64,000 bases of DNA. Origin: Eubacteriales Family XIII. Incertae Sedis bacterium. Lineage in GTDB: Bacteria > Bacillota > Clostridia > Peptostreptococcales > Anaerovoracaceae. The stretch covers positions 1-64,000 of the forward strand of contig JAISTX010000036.1 of the NCBI GenBank assembly GCA_031272365.1, in the 5' to 3' direction. The translations under genes and the position numbers were made by a program. Numbering within the stretch: the stretch's first letter is position 1; every line of letters starts with the position of its first letter. Below the pieces are notes generated by a model, which saw only the letters and a list, made by a program, of their open reading frames with translations, ran no database searches and was not told where the DNA came from. Shown here piece after piece: positions 1 to 8,391 of the stretch.

Positions 1-762
1 AAGCTCGAGCCGGGCGCGGACGTCGACCTCGGCAACAAGCAGTTCGGCGGCCAGGAGGCGCTCGTCGTCTTCGACAACGTCTTCGTGCCGAACGAGTACA
101 TCTTCCAGTGCGAAGAGGCGGAGTTTGCGGGCATGATGGTCGAGCGGTTCGCGGGCTACCACCGCCAGAGCTACGGCGGCTGCAAGGTCGGCGTCGGCGA
201 CGTCATCATCGGCGCGGCGGCGCTCGCGGCCGAGTACAACGGCGCGGCGAAAGCCTCGCACATCAAGGACAAGCTCATCGAGATGACGCACCTCAACGAG
301 ACGCTATACTCCTGCGGCATCGCGTGCTCCTGCGAGGGGCACCCGACGGCGGCGGGCAACTACCAGATCGACCTGCTGCTCGCGAACGTCTGCAAGCAGA
401 ACGTGACGCGCTTCCCGTACGAGATCGTGCGCCTCGCCGAGGACATCGCCGGCGGCCTCATGGTCACGATGCCGTCCGAGCTCGACTTCAAGTCCACGCT
501 GCCCGTGCCGACCGAGTCCGGCCTTACGCTCGGCGACTGGTGCAACAAATTTTTCAAGGGCACGGCGGACGTGCCGACGGAGAACCGGATGCGCATCTTG
601 CGCTTCCTCGAGAACATCTGCCTTGGCGCCTCGGCGGTCGGCTACCGCACGGAGTCGATGCACGGCGCGGGCTCCCCGCAGGCGCAGCGCATCATGATCT
701 CGCGGCAAGGGGACATCGAGGGCAAGAAGCAGCTGGCGAAGGACATCGCCGGCATCAAATAG
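1..762 (+). CDS. abfD: 4-hydroxybutyryl-CoA dehydratase / vinylacetyl-CoA isomerase, C-terminal part
   Basis: This enzyme dehydrates 4-hydroxybutyryl-CoA to crotonyl-CoA using FAD and a [4Fe-4S] cluster, in the 4-hydroxyphenylacetate-3-hydroxylase-like flavoprotein fold. The reading frame is open from base 1, so the N-terminal half, including the first two cluster cysteines, lies outside the window. The visible part has HRQSYGGCK at residues 54-62. The His-x6-Cys spacing equals the H292/C299 cluster ligands of the Clostridium aminobutyricum enzyme, with the catalytic Tyr (Y296) between them. The Glu of GGQEAL at residue 19 falls on the E257 position under the same offset of 238. About 253 residues are visible of the roughly 490 expected. 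The gene ends 23 bases before the CoA-transferase, so the two are probably one operon. The isomerase activity is intrinsic to the family. Confidence 0.93.
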   Translation, partial: KLEPGADVDLGNKQFGGQEALVVFDNVFVPNEYIFQCEEAEFAGMMVERFAGYHRQSYGGCKVGVGDVIIGAAALAAEYNGAAKASHIKDKLIEMTHLNETLYSCGIACSCEGHPTAAGNYQIDLLLANVCKQNVTRFPYEIVRLAEDIAGGLMVTMPSELDFKSTLPVPTESGLTLGDWCNKFFKGTADVPTENRMRILRFLENICLGASAVGYRTESMHGAGSPQAQRIMISRQGDIEGKKQLAKDIAGIK

Positions 763-785
763 CAGAAGATTGTTGAGGTTTGTGA

Positions 786-2081
786 ATGAGTGATTTGTAC
801 AATGGAAAACTGACCACAGCCGAGGAGGCCATCGGGAAGATCGGCAAGAGCGCGCATATCTGGTTGCACCATTGCGCCATGGAGCCGCAGGCGCTCGTGC
901 GCGAGCTGGTGCGGCAGCACGCGCGCTTCGACGGCGCGCGCGTCTACCACATGGTGCGGCTCGGGAAGCCGGATATCACGGAGCCGGAGTGCCGCGGGCA
1001 CCTGATCGACACGGGGCTGTTCCTCGGCGGGAACAGCCGGGCGGCGTACGCGGAGGGGGTGGTGGACTTCGTCCCGAACTTCTTCCACGAGTCCCCGTCG
1101 CTGCTGCGCAGGGGGCTGGTCCCCTGCGAGGTCGCGCTGATCCAGGTGACGCCGCCGGACGCAAACGGCTACGTCAGCCTCGGCGTGAGCGTGGACTACG
1201 CCCTCCAGGCGGCGCGGACCGCCTCCCTGGTCGTCGCGCAGGTCAACCGCCGCGTGCCGCGCACGCTCGGCGAGAGCTTCCTGCACGTGAGCGAGATCGA
1301 CTGGTTCGTGGAGGCCGACGAGGACATCTACCTCCTGAACCCCCCGAAGATCGGCGACGAGGAAAAGGCCATCGGGTCCAACTGCGCCGAGCTCATCGAG
1401 GACGGCAGCACGCTGCAGCTGGGCATCGGCGGCATCCCGGACGCTGTCATGCTGTTCCTCGAAACCAAGAAGGATCTGGGCATCCATTCCGAGATGATTT
1501 CGGACGGGACGCTCGCGCTCTTCGAGAAGGGCGTCATCAACAACTCGAAGAAGTCCGAGAACCGGGGGCGCATGACGATCACGTTCTGCATGGGCACGGA
1601 GAGGCTGTACGCCTTCGTGAACGACAACCCGGCCGTCGAGGTGCGGCCCGTCGACTACGTCAACCACCCCGTGACGGTCATGCGGCAGCACAAGCCGATC
1701 GGCGTCAATAGCGCGATCGAGGTCGACCTCATGGGTCAGGTCAACGCGGAGACGATGGGCTATAGGCAGTTTTCGGGCACGGGCGGCCAGGTCGATTTCG
1801 TGCGCGGCTGCTCGATGGCCGAGGGCGGAAAGGCGATCATCGCCATGCCGTCGTCGACGGTCAAAAAGGATGGCACGCGCCTCTCGAAGATCGTGCCGAT
1901 CCTCACGGAGGGGGCGGGCGTCACGACGCTGCGCACCGACGTGGACTACGTCGTCACAGAGCAGGGCGTCGCGCAGCTGAAGGGCAAGACGCTCCGGCAG
2001 CGTGCCCAGGAGCTGATCGCGGTGGCGCACCCGGATTTCCGGGCGTCGCTCGCCGAGGACTTCAAGAAGAGACTGGTATAG
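786..2081 (+). CDS. abfT: 4-hydroxybutyrate CoA-transferase
   Basis: This is a class I CoA-transferase of the AbfT/Cat2 type. It activates 4-hydroxybutyrate with CoA taken from acetyl-CoA or butyryl-CoA. Its 431 residues match the family length. The glycine-rich GIGGIPDAV loop lies near residue 215. The SEMISDG motif carries the Glu that forms the glutamyl-CoA thioester, about residue 236, close to Glu238 of C. aminobutyricum AbfT. The ATG at 786 directly follows a weak purine-rich site (TTGAGGTTTGTG). It lies between the dehydratase and the dehydrogenase, the standard partners of the 4-aminobutyrate or succinate-to-crotonyl-CoA route. An acetate CoA-transferase of the same family is the alternative, but the neighbours favour 4-hydroxybutyrate. 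Confidence 0.93.
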   Translation: MSDLYNGKLTTAEEAIGKIGKSAHIWLHHCAMEPQALVRELVRQHARFDGARVYHMVRLGKPDITEPECRGHLIDTGLFLGGNSRAAYAEGVVDFVPNFFHESPSLLRRGLVPCEVALIQVTPPDANGYVSLGVSVDYALQAARTASLVVAQVNRRVPRTLGESFLHVSEIDWFVEADEDIYLLNPPKIGDEEKAIGSNCAELIEDGSTLQLGIGGIPDAVMLFLETKKDLGIHSEMISDGTLALFEKGVINNSKKSENRGRMTITFCMGTERLYAFVNDNPAVEVRPVDYVNHPVTVMRQHKPIGVNSAIEVDLMGQVNAETMGYRQFSGTGGQVDFVRGCSMAEGGKAIIAMPSSTVKKDGTRLSKIVPILTEGAGVTTLRTDVDYVVTEQGVAQLKGKTLRQRAQELIAVAHPDFRASLAEDFKKRLV

Positions 2082-2106
2082 CAATAGGAGTGGTTTGGAG
2101 GATAGT

Positions 2107-3225
2107 ATGCAAGCATTGAAGTTGGTTCCCACAATACTGTATTATGACACCCTTGCGGCATTCCACGCGGAGTACGCGATCGGGGAGCGCGACCTCGTCG
2201 TGACGAACGAATGGCTGTACACCCCGTACATCGTGCCGCTTGGCGTGAAGACGAACGTCGTCTTCCAGGAGAAATACGGGATGGGCGAGCCGTCCGACGA
2301 GATGATCGACGGCATCGTCAAAGAGGCCGCGCAGTACGGCTACGACCGGATCATCGCGTTCGGCGGCGGCACGATCCTGGACATCTGCAAGGTGCTTGCG
2401 CTGAAGCAGCCGGGGAAGTCCGTCGACCTGTTCACGGGCGCGGCGCCGCTCGAGAAGGAGAAGACGCTCATTTGCATCCCGACCACGTGCGGCACGGGCT
2501 CCGAGGTCACGAACGTCGCGATCGCGGAGCTGAAGTCCCTACACGTCAAGAAGGGCATCGCGGCCGAGGAGACCTTTGCGGACCTGGCCGTGCTGATCCC
2601 GGAGACGATGAAGGGCCTGCCGGACAGGGTCTTCGCGACGTCCTCCGTGGACGCGCTCATCCACTGCATCGAGAGCTACCTGTCGCCGAAGGCGTCGCCG
2701 ATCACGGAGCTCTTCAGCAAGGAGGGCATCCGCCTGATCCTCGAGGGCTACAAGGCGATCGTCGAGCAGGGCGAGGCCGCGAAGGCCGCGCGCATGAAGG
2801 AGTTTGTGTACGCCGCGGTCTACGGCGGCATCGCGTTCGGCAACGCGGGCTGCGCGGCGGTCCACGCGCTGTCGTATTCGATCGGCGGGGCGTTCCACGT
2901 GCCGCACGGCGAGGCAAACTACCAGTTCTTCACCGAAGTCATGAAGACCTACGCGAAGAAGGCCCCGGGCGGCAGGATCAAAGACCTCGCGGACATCATC
3001 TCGGGCATCCTCGGGCTGCCCGCCGGCGTGGACGTCTACGTGGAGCTCGACACCTTCCTCGGGAAGCTCATCGCGAAGAAGCCGCTGCGCGAGTACGGCA
3101 TGACGGAGGCCCAGATCGACGAGTTCACGAAATCGACGGTGGACAACCAGCAGCGGCTCCTCGGGAACAACTACGTGCCCCTGGAGGACGGCGAGCTGCG
3201 GGAGATCTTCGTGGCGCTGTATTAG
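2107..3225 (+). CDS. 4hbD: NAD-dependent 4-hydroxybutyrate dehydrogenase (iron-type alcohol dehydrogenase)
   Basis: This group III iron-dependent alcohol dehydrogenase interconverts succinate semialdehyde and 4-hydroxybutyrate. The N-terminal nucleotide-binding part carries FGGGTILD and TTCGTGSEVTN. Likely metal ligands are D182 and H186 (VDALIHCIESY), H253 (CAAVHALSY) and H267 (HVPHGE). The length of 372 residues is normal for the family. I chose the ATG at 2107, which follows GGAGG with a 5-base gap, over an upstream in-frame TTG at 2095 that overlaps this site. It is the last gene of the cluster and is followed by a strong terminator. The substrate is inferred from close neighbours as well as the family. 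Confidence 0.92.
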   Translation: MQALKLVPTILYYDTLAAFHAEYAIGERDLVVTNEWLYTPYIVPLGVKTNVVFQEKYGMGEPSDEMIDGIVKEAAQYGYDRIIAFGGGTILDICKVLALKQPGKSVDLFTGAAPLEKEKTLICIPTTCGTGSEVTNVAIAELKSLHVKKGIAAEETFADLAVLIPETMKGLPDRVFATSSVDALIHCIESYLSPKASPITELFSKEGIRLILEGYKAIVEQGEAAKAARMKEFVYAAVYGGIAFGNAGCAAVHALSYSIGGAFHVPHGEANYQFFTEVMKTYAKKAPGGRIKDLADIISGILGLPAGVDVYVELDTFLGKLIAKKPLREYGMTEAQIDEFTKSTVDNQQRLLGNNYVPLEDGELREIFVALY

Positions 3226-3246
3226 TTTGTGCAATAACGATTCAAA

Positions 3247-3285
3247 GGAAATCGCTTCCGCCGACGCGGAAGCGATTTCCTTTTT
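3247..3285 (+). terminator. Rho-independent terminator of the 4-hydroxybutyrate cluster
   Basis: A perfect 15-bp stem (3247-3261 with 3266-3280) and a CGAC loop are followed by TTTTT at 3281-3285. It starts 21 bases after the dehydrogenase stop codon. Read on the minus strand it is followed only by TTTGAA, so it may also stop the converging ssb transcript, but less efficiently. Confidence 0.93.
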
Positions 3286-3304
3286 GGCCGCGCCGCGCGC
3301 CGTG

Positions 3305-3919
3305 TCAGAGGGATTCCGCCTGGGGCGCTGCCTCGGCCGGTGCCTCGTAGGGCATCGCCTCGGGCTGCGCCGCGTAGGCGGGCTGGGCCTCGTAGGCGGG
3401 CTGGGCCTCGTAGGCGGGCTGGGCCTCGTAGGCAGGCTGGGCTTCGTAGGTGGGCTGCGCTTCGTAGACGGGCTGGGCCGCGTAGGCGGGCTGGGCCTCG
3501 TAGACAGGCATCGCCCCGGCCTGCGCCCCATAGGGCGCCGCCCCCGCCGGTGCGGCCTCGGCCGGTGCTTCGCCCGCCGCCTCCGCCGCCGCTTTGGCGG
3601 CCTTGCTGTCGTCCGGCCAGGATATGAACTGGACGCGCTCCGCCGTCAGCTTGATGGGGTAGCGCTTGACCCCCTCCTTGTCCGTGTAGCTGTCGCTCCG
3701 GATGCGGCCGGTCACGCCGCAGGACACCCCTTTCTTCAGATATTTCTTGCAGACCTCCGCCTGCCGCCCGAAGACCGAGACGTTGATGTAGTCCGCGCGG
3801 TCCTCCTTGCTGAACGTGTCGTTGATGGCGACGCGCAGCGTTGTGATGGCCAGCCCCTCCTCCGTCCGTTTGAGATCCGGATCCTTTGTGAGCCTCCCGA
3901 TGATATTGACGCTGTTCAT
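3305..3919 (-). CDS. ssb: Single-stranded DNA-binding protein with an unusual repetitive tail
   Basis: The protein binds single-stranded DNA as an OB-fold. Residues 1-105 are a normal SSB domain (MNSVNIIGRLTKDPDLK at the start, YINVSVFGRQAE, LKKGVSCGVTGRI). The remaining ~100 residues are Ala/Glu/Pro-rich and include eight tandem YEAQPA-type hexapeptides. The canonical acidic C-terminal tip (DDDIPF-like) that recruits repair and replication partners is missing; the protein ends PQAESL. The start ATG has GGAG upstream with good spacing. The gene is monocistronic and sits away from rpsF/rpsR, so it may be a second SSB beside a housekeeping copy elsewhere, as seen for B. subtilis SsbB. At 204 residues it is longer than most SSBs because of the repeat. 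Confidence 0.93.
   Translation of the reverse strand: MNSVNIIGRLTKDPDLKRTEEGLAITTLRVAINDTFSKEDRADYINVSVFGRQAEVCKKYLKKGVSCGVTGRIRSDSYTDKEGVKRYPIKLTAERVQFISWPDDSKAAKAAAEAAGEAPAEAAPAGAAPYGAQAGAMPVYEAQPAYAAQPVYEAQPTYEAQPAYEAQPAYEAQPAYEAQPAYAAQPEAMPYEAPAEAAPQAESL
3358..3504 (-). repeat. 18-bp tandem repeat encoding YEAQPA units in ssb
   Basis: Eight in-frame copies of an 18-base unit (minus-strand sense TACGAGGCCCAGCCCGCC and variants) encode Y-(E/A)-A-Q-P-x. Several central copies are nearly identical, so copy number may vary between strains by slippage. Confidence 0.85.
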
Positions 3920-3970
3920 TCATTACTCCTTTCCCCCTAAGCGGGTGACAGCGATATACATAATATACAT

Positions 3971-3998
3971 ATATTACCATATAGAGAAATAAATGCAA
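3971..3998 (-). promoter_or_regulatory. Candidate promoter of ssb
   Basis: The minus strand reads TTGCAT, 16 bases, then TAATAT with TGG directly before the -10 (extended -10). It lies in an AT-rich stretch of 3930-4060 upstream of ssb. No sequencing of transcripts supports it; the call rests on consensus match. Confidence 0.5.
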
Positions 3999-4090
3999 GT
4001 GTTTTTTCACGGAATATGGTGTATACTTTTTTTTATTATATTTTGATGAAGGGTGCCGGATGCCGGTGCATCCGCCTTTTGATTTAAGAA

Positions 4091-4164
4091 TGGATTCCGG
4101 GTCAAGCCCGGAATGACAGAGGTTGGTTTCCGGGATCGCTTCGCGCCCCGGTATGACAGAGGTT
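4091..4164 (+). repeat. Two copies of an intergenic GGAATGACAGAGGTT-type repeat
   Basis: Two related units lie side by side (4091-4124 and 4125-4164). Each has an inverted CCGGG...CCCGG core followed by ATGACAGAGGTT. They lie in the leader of asd. Such CGGGTCAAGCCCGGAATGACA elements are dispersed palindromic repeats in many genomes, and nothing shows a regulatory role here. Confidence 0.6.
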
Positions 4165-4193
4165 TTGTTTTACATAGTGGAAGGAGATACTAT

Positions 4194-5228
4194 ATGGCAG
4201 CGCAGGGTGGATTACAGCTGAACGGCCGGAAGCCGGTCATCGCGGTCGTCGGGGCAACCGGCCTCGTCGGCGGCACGTTCCTCAAAGTGCTCGAGGAGCG
4301 CAAATTCCCGTATGAGAAGGCGTACCTGTTCGCGTCGGCGAAGTCGGCGGGCAAGACGGTCGCGTTCGGCGGCAAGGATTATATTATTGAAGAGCTCACG
4401 GAGACGGCGTTTGACGGCAAGGGCATCGACATCGCGCTCTTCAGCGCGGGCGGCGGCACGAGCGAGAAGTTCGCGCCCATCGCGGCGGCGGCGGGCGCCA
4501 TCGTCGTGGACAATTCGAGCCAGTGGCGCATGGACCCGGACGTGCCCCTCGTCGTGCCCGAGGTCAACCCGGCCGACGCCTTCGGCGCCATAGGCGGAAA
4601 GGGCATCATCGCAAACCCCAACTGCTCGACGATCCAGGCCGTCGTCGCGCTCAAGCCGCTCTACGACAAATACGGCATCAAGCGCGTCATCTACTCGACC
4701 TACCAGGCGGTCGCGGGCAGCGGCGTCAAGGGCATCAAGGACCTGGAGGAAGGCATAGCGGGCAACGACATCTGCGTCGCGTACCCCCACCCGATCTTCA
4801 ACAACTGCCTGCCGCATATCGACTCGTTCACGGAGAACGGCTACACGAAGGAAGAGATGAAGATGGTCAACGAGACGCACAAGATCCTCCACGACGACAA
4901 GATCGGCGTGACGGCGACGACCGTGCGCGTACCGGTCTTCACCTCGCACAGCGAGTCCATCAACGTCGAGTTCGAGAAGCCCTTCAAGGACGTGAAGGAG
5001 ATCCAGGACCTGCTGGCGGGCGCGCCGGGCATCATTTTGCGCGACGACCCGGCAAGCAACGTCTACCCGCTCGCGCGCGAGGCGTCGGGGACGGACCCCG
5101 TCTACGTCGGGCGCATCCGCAGGGACTTCTCCGTCGAGAGCGGCATCAATTTCTGGTGCGTGGCGGACAATGTGCGCAAAGGGGCGGCTACGAACGCGGT
5201 GCAGATCGCAGAAATTCTTTTGGATTGA
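4194..5228 (+). CDS. asd: Aspartate-semialdehyde dehydrogenase
   Basis: It reduces aspartyl-4-phosphate to aspartate semialdehyde with NADPH, the branch point to lysine/diaminopimelate, threonine and methionine. The Rossmann motif VVGATGLVGGTF is at residues 17-28, and the catalytic cysteine is C144 in NPNCSTIQ. Its 344 residues fit the family. I chose the ATG at 4194 because AAGGAG precedes it by seven bases; the open frame extends upstream to 4113 without a ribosome site. dapB, the next enzyme but one of the diaminopimelate route, follows 66 bases later, which supports a peptidoglycan/lysine operon. Confidence 0.96.
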   Translation: MAAQGGLQLNGRKPVIAVVGATGLVGGTFLKVLEERKFPYEKAYLFASAKSAGKTVAFGGKDYIIEELTETAFDGKGIDIALFSAGGGTSEKFAPIAAAAGAIVVDNSSQWRMDPDVPLVVPEVNPADAFGAIGGKGIIANPNCSTIQAVVALKPLYDKYGIKRVIYSTYQAVAGSGVKGIKDLEEGIAGNDICVAYPHPIFNNCLPHIDSFTENGYTKEEMKMVNETHKILHDDKIGVTATTVRVPVFTSHSESINVEFEKPFKDVKEIQDLLAGAPGIILRDDPASNVYPLAREASGTDPVYVGRIRRDFSVESGINFWCVADNVRKGAATNAVQIAEILLD

Positions 5229-5241
5229 GAATTGAGAATTG
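5224..5241 (+). repeat. ATTGAGAATTGAGAATTG intergenic motif
   Basis: A short 10-base-period repeat starts at the asd stop codon. Similar motifs occur at 20883-20898 and 47464-47486 on the plus strand and as a long array at 41043-41096 (minus sense). After this copy the sequence GTGACG-TTGATTTTTGTTGG resembles the stretch after the 20883 copy, so the dispersed element may be longer than the repeat itself. Confidence 0.55.
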
Positions 5242-5294
5242 TGACGCTTGATTTTTGTTGGATGTTGATTTTGATGGTTGATTGGTGAGGTTGG

Positions 5295-6065
5295 ATGAGG
5301 ATTGTTGTCAGTGGTTTTTTGGGGCGCATGGGGCGCGTTTTGTGCGAGGCAATAGCAGAGGCCGACGACCTTGTTTTGGTGGCCGGGTTTGATGTGGAAG
5401 ATGGGGAGAGTGGCGGCGTGCCGGTGTTTTCTGCCTCCCGGCTTTCGGAGGCGCCGGATGCGGATGTGGTGATTGATTTCTCCAGCTATGTTTTCACGCC
5501 GGATTTGCTCTCCTGGTGCTTGCAGACGACGACGCCGGTGGTGCTGGCGACGACGGCGCTTGGGGAGAAGGAGCTGGCGCTGGTCCAGGAGTCCGCGGAG
5601 GCGGTCCCTGTCTTCCGGTCGGCCAATATGTCGATTGGCATCGCGCTGCTCGCGAAGGCGGCGAAGCTGATGACGCCCCCGCTCGAGGACGGGTTCGACA
5701 TCGAGATTGTCGAGGCCCACCACAATCAAAAAAAGGACGCGCCGTCCGGCACCGCGATCCTGCTGGCGGACGCGATCAAGGCGGCAAGCGCGAAAGAGCG
5801 GGATTATTGTTATGGAAGAGAGGGGAAGGACGTGCTTCGGTCGTCTTCCGAAATCGGGATCCACGCGGTGCGCGCGGGGACGATCCCGGGCACCCACGAG
5901 ATCCTGTTCGCGGGGCCCGACGAGGTGATCGGGCTGAAGCACACGGTGTACAGCCGCCGCGTCTTCGCGACCGGCGCGCTCAAGGCGGCGCGTTTTTTGC
6001 ACGGCAAGCCGCCCGGCCTGTATTCGATGGACGATTTGATCGAGGGGTATGGTATACTGATCTAA
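5295..6065 (+). CDS. dapB: 4-hydroxy-tetrahydrodipicolinate reductase
   Basis: It reduces the dihydrodipicolinate precursor with NAD(P)H in the lysine/diaminopimelate pathway. The cofactor loop at the N-terminus reads [10 protein letters not shown]. The catalytic signature [13 protein letters not shown] is near residue 140. Its 256 residues are typical. The start ATG follows GGTGAGG with only four bases between, so initiation may be modest. It lies downstream of asd and 40 bases upstream of ackA; a shared transcript with asd is likely, with ackA less certain. Confidence 0.95.
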   Translation: MRIVVSGFLGRMGRVLCEAIAEADDLVLVAGFDVEDGESGGVPVFSASRLSEAPDADVVIDFSSYVFTPDLLSWCLQTTTPVVLATTALGEKELALVQESAEAVPVFRSANMSIGIALLAKAAKLMTPPLEDGFDIEIVEAHHNQKKDAPSGTAILLADAIKAASAKERDYCYGREGKDVLRSSSEIGIHAVRAGTIPGTHEILFAGPDEVIGLKHTVYSRRVFATGALKAARFLHGKPPGLYSMDDLIEGYGILI

Positions 6066-6105
6066 CGTCGATTCGATTTGGAATGGAGAAAACCAGGAGG
6101 AAGTT

Positions 6106-7302
6106 ATGAAGGTATTGGTGATCAATTGCGGTAGTTCGTCGCTCAAATATCAGGTGTTGGACATGACGACGGAGACGCTGCTTGCGAAGGGGCTGGTGGA
6201 GCGCATCGGCATGGAAGGGTCCGTGCTGACGCACGAGAAGACGAACATCGAGGACAAACTCGTGCAGGAAGTGGCGATGAAGGACCACAAGGACGCGATC
6301 GCGAACGTGATGGCGGCGCTCGCCGACCAGACGTACGGCGTCGTGAAGTCGATGGACGAGATCGGGGCGGTCGGCCACCGCGTCGTGCACGCGGGCGAGA
6401 AATACGCCCAGTCCGTGATCATAGACGAGAAGGTCATCGCGGCGCTCGAGGAGTGCGTCGAGCTCGCGCCGTTGCACAACCCGCCGAACCTGCTGGGCAT
6501 CGCGGCCTGCCGGGAGCTCATGCCGAAGACGCCGATGGTCGCGGTCTTCGACACGGCCTTCCACCAGACGATGCCGCCGGAGAGCTATATCTACGCGATC
6601 CCCTACGAATACTACACGAAATACGGCATCCGCCGCTACGGCTTCCACGGCACGAGCCACAAATACGTCGCGGAGCGGGCAGCCTACATGCTCGGCGTCA
6701 ACATCGCCGACCTCAAGCTCATCACCTGCCACCTCGGCAACGGTGCGAGCATCTCGGCGATCAAGCGCGGCAAATGCATCGACACGTCGATGGGCTTCAC
6801 GCCGCTCGCGGGCCTCGCGATGGGCACGCGCTCGGGCAGCATCGACCCCGCGATCATCAGCTTCATCGCGGACAAGGAGGGGCGCAACGCCGACGAGGTG
6901 CTCGACATCCTCAATAAGAAATCCGGCATGCTCGGCGTCTCCGGCGTGTCGAGCGACTTCCGCGACATCGCGGCGGCGATCGAGGACGGCAACGAGCGCG
7001 CCGAGATCGCGCTGAAGGTCTTCGCGCACCGTGTCCGCTACTACATCGGCGCCTACATCGCGGAGATGAACGGCGTCGACGCGATCATCTTCACGGCGGG
7101 CGTCGGCGAGAACGACGTCAACACGCGCGACGTCATCTGCAGCGAGCTGGGGAACCTCGGCATCAAGCTCGACCTCGTGAAAAACAAGGTGCGCGGCAAG
7201 GAGGCGATCATCAGCCGCGACGATTCCAAGGTGGCGATCCTGCTCATCCCGACGAACGAGGAGCTCGTCATCGCGCGGGATACTTACGGGTTGACAAAAT
7301 AA
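6106..7302 (+). CDS. ackA: Acetate kinase
   Basis: It converts acetyl phosphate and ADP to acetate and ATP, the substrate-level phosphorylation step of many anaerobes. The protein starts [16 protein letters not shown], the first acetate-kinase signature. [11 protein letters not shown] is the second signature, with its catalytic His, and GVGEND lies near the C-terminus. Its 398 residues match the family. A strong AGGAGG precedes the ATG by six bases. No pta lies beside it in this window. Confidence 0.97.
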   Translation: MKVLVINCGSSSLKYQVLDMTTETLLAKGLVERIGMEGSVLTHEKTNIEDKLVQEVAMKDHKDAIANVMAALADQTYGVVKSMDEIGAVGHRVVHAGEKYAQSVIIDEKVIAALEECVELAPLHNPPNLLGIAACRELMPKTPMVAVFDTAFHQTMPPESYIYAIPYEYYTKYGIRRYGFHGTSHKYVAERAAYMLGVNIADLKLITCHLGNGASISAIKRGKCIDTSMGFTPLAGLAMGTRSGSIDPAIISFIADKEGRNADEVLDILNKKSGMLGVSGVSSDFRDIAAAIEDGNERAEIALKVFAHRVRYYIGAYIAEMNGVDAIIFTAGVGENDVNTRDVICSELGNLGIKLDLVKNKVRGKEAIISRDDSKVAILLIPTNEELVIARDTYGLTK

Positions 7303-7324
7303 ATGGGCTGTTTTATGTTATAAT
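7291..7324 (+). promoter_or_regulatory. Promoter of the 7369 lipoprotein gene
   Basis: An extended -10, TG-T-TATAAT (7316-7324), overlaps the region just after the ackA stop. A TTGACA at 7291-7296 lies 22 bases upstream of this -10, too far for the usual 17. The extended -10 probably drives initiation alone, or an alternative -10 TATGTT at 17 bases is used. Confidence 0.6.
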
Positions 7325-7368
7325 GAGACATTGTATCAGTTGCAAAAGTTTGATAGGAGGTTGTGAAA

Positions 7369-7782
7369 ATGAAGAAAAACAAGCTGTATTTGGTGTTGGT
7401 GGCGCTCGTTGTGATGGCGGCTGCCATGCTTTCCGGGTGCGGGAGCGACGAGGATATCATCGCGAAAGCCGCGGAGGAAGCCAACGAGATGTGCCCGATG
7501 CAGATAGACGCGTATACGTCGCTGGATAGCGTGGAAGCGGTGGATGGAAAGACGATCCAATACAACTACACGATGACCACCTACGCGGCGGCGGATGTGA
7601 CGGATGAGATGAAGACATCGATCCAGGAGACCGTCCCTCCGACAGTCATCGAGAACATCAAGAACACCGATGAGATGAAGGCGCTCCGCGACATGGAGGC
7701 GAGCTTCAGATACGTCTACAATTCCAACGACGGCGTAGAGCTCGTCGTCATCGACATCACCCCGGAGGACTACGCGGCGTAA
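7369..7782 (+). CDS. Small lipoprotein of unknown function
   Basis: This 137-residue protein has a lipoprotein signal: a positively charged start, a hydrophobic core and the lipobox LSGC with Cys24 as the lipidated residue. The mature part is acidic and mixed, with YTSLDSVEAVDGKTIQYNYT near the middle. It contains no motif I recognise; it resembles the small uncharacterised lipoproteins common in Clostridia. I chose the ATG at 7369 with GGAGG eight bases upstream, not the GTG at 7363, which is too close to that site. It has its own promoter and appears monocistronic. Confidence 0.8.
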   Translation: MKKNKLYLVLVALVVMAAAMLSGCGSDEDIIAKAAEEANEMCPMQIDAYTSLDSVEAVDGKTIQYNYTMTTYAAADVTDEMKTSIQETVPPTVIENIKNTDEMKALRDMEASFRYVYNSNDGVELVVIDITPEDYAA

Positions 7783-7788
7783 CGCAAT

Positions 7789-7848
7789 GTAGGGGCGAAC
7801 TGCGTTCGCCCGCAGAAAAAAAGTAGGGGCGAACTGCGTTCGCCCGAG
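7789..7848 (+). repeat. Two GTAGGGGCGAACTGCGTTCGCCCG palindromic repeats
   Basis: Two near-identical 24-base units (7789-7813 and 7823-7848) each form a GGGCGAA/TTCGCCC hairpin. Three relatives follow recA at 15808-15913. They are dispersed intergenic palindromes of the kind seen in many bacterial genomes. Confidence 0.8.
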
Positions 7849-7852
7849 CAAT

Positions 7853-7877
7853 GGCGGGCCCGCATAACGGGCCCGCC
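7853..7877 (+). other. Strong GC hairpin between two lipoprotein genes
   Basis: A perfect 10-bp stem GGCGGGCCCG / CGGGCCCGCC surrounds a CATAA loop. No T tract follows on either strand, so it is not a standard intrinsic terminator, though it may protect a 3' end. Confidence 0.55.
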
Positions 7878-7922
7878 GTGCTATGCCGAAAATGTATTTT
7901 TCAGCCTCGTTAAAGGTATTGC

Positions 7923-7931
7923 TGGTATACT
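7923..7931 (+). promoter_or_regulatory. Extended -10 promoter of the acidic lipoprotein gene
   Basis: TG-G-TATACT at 7923-7931 fits an extended -10. No good -35 lies at the expected distance. It is 46 bases upstream of the ATG at 7978. Confidence 0.5.
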
Positions 7932-7977
7932 AAAAACATCAGAAAAGTTTCATAACGTAGTTGAAAAGGAGGTTGTT

Positions 7978-8265
7978 ATGAAAGGTAAGAAGCTGTTGAT
8001 TGTTGTTGCGTTCGCGCTGGTCGCGATGTTCGCGTTCGCCGCGTGCGGCGGCGATTCCGGGGACACCGAGACGGCCACGACGGAAGAAGCCACGGATGAA
8101 ATCTCCGAGGAAGACGCCGCTGAGATCGCCGACGAGCTCTCCGATGAGGAACTCGCGGAGATCGAGGAAGCCGTCGCTGACGAAGGCAATGCGGCGGGCG
8201 AGGCTGCAGAAGAGGTAGCCGAGGACGCGGAGGTCGAAGAAGCGGCCGAAGAGGAAGCGGAATAA
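7978..8265 (+). CDS. Very acidic small lipoprotein
   Basis: This 95-residue protein has a lipoprotein signal with the lipobox FAAC and Cys23 as the lipidation site. The mature part is almost only Glu, Asp, Ala and Thr (for example EEDAAEIADELSDEELAEIE) and is probably disordered or helical. It has no recognisable domain. The start has GGAGG seven bases upstream. A surface-charge or spacer role is possible, but nothing in the sequence shows it. Confidence 0.75.
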   Translation: MKGKKLLIVVAFALVAMFAFAACGGDSGDTETATTEEATDEISEEDAAEIADELSDEELAEIEEAVADEGNAAGEAAEEVAEDAEVEEAAEEEAE

Positions 8266-8297
8266 AAGGGAGCGGCCCGGATTTTTTCCGGGAGCGG

Positions 8298-8326
8298 TTG
8301 ACAGCTGGGCCTGAAGTCCTTATAAT
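8298..8326 (+). promoter_or_regulatory. Consensus promoter of rpmF
   Basis: TTGACA (8298-8303), a 17-base spacer and TATAAT (8321-8326) are perfect matches to the housekeeping sigma consensus. The start codon of rpmF is 65 bases downstream. Confidence 0.9.
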
Positions 8327-8391
8327 ATAACAGTTGCGCTCGCGATTTCGACGCAGGCGCGGCGGACTACGGACGGCAGGGAGGTGTAACA

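Noticed and set aside
8270-8295. Terminator CCCGGA-TTTT-TCCGGG after the acidic lipoprotein gene
   Set aside because: The T run is in the loop and no T tract follows the short stem.
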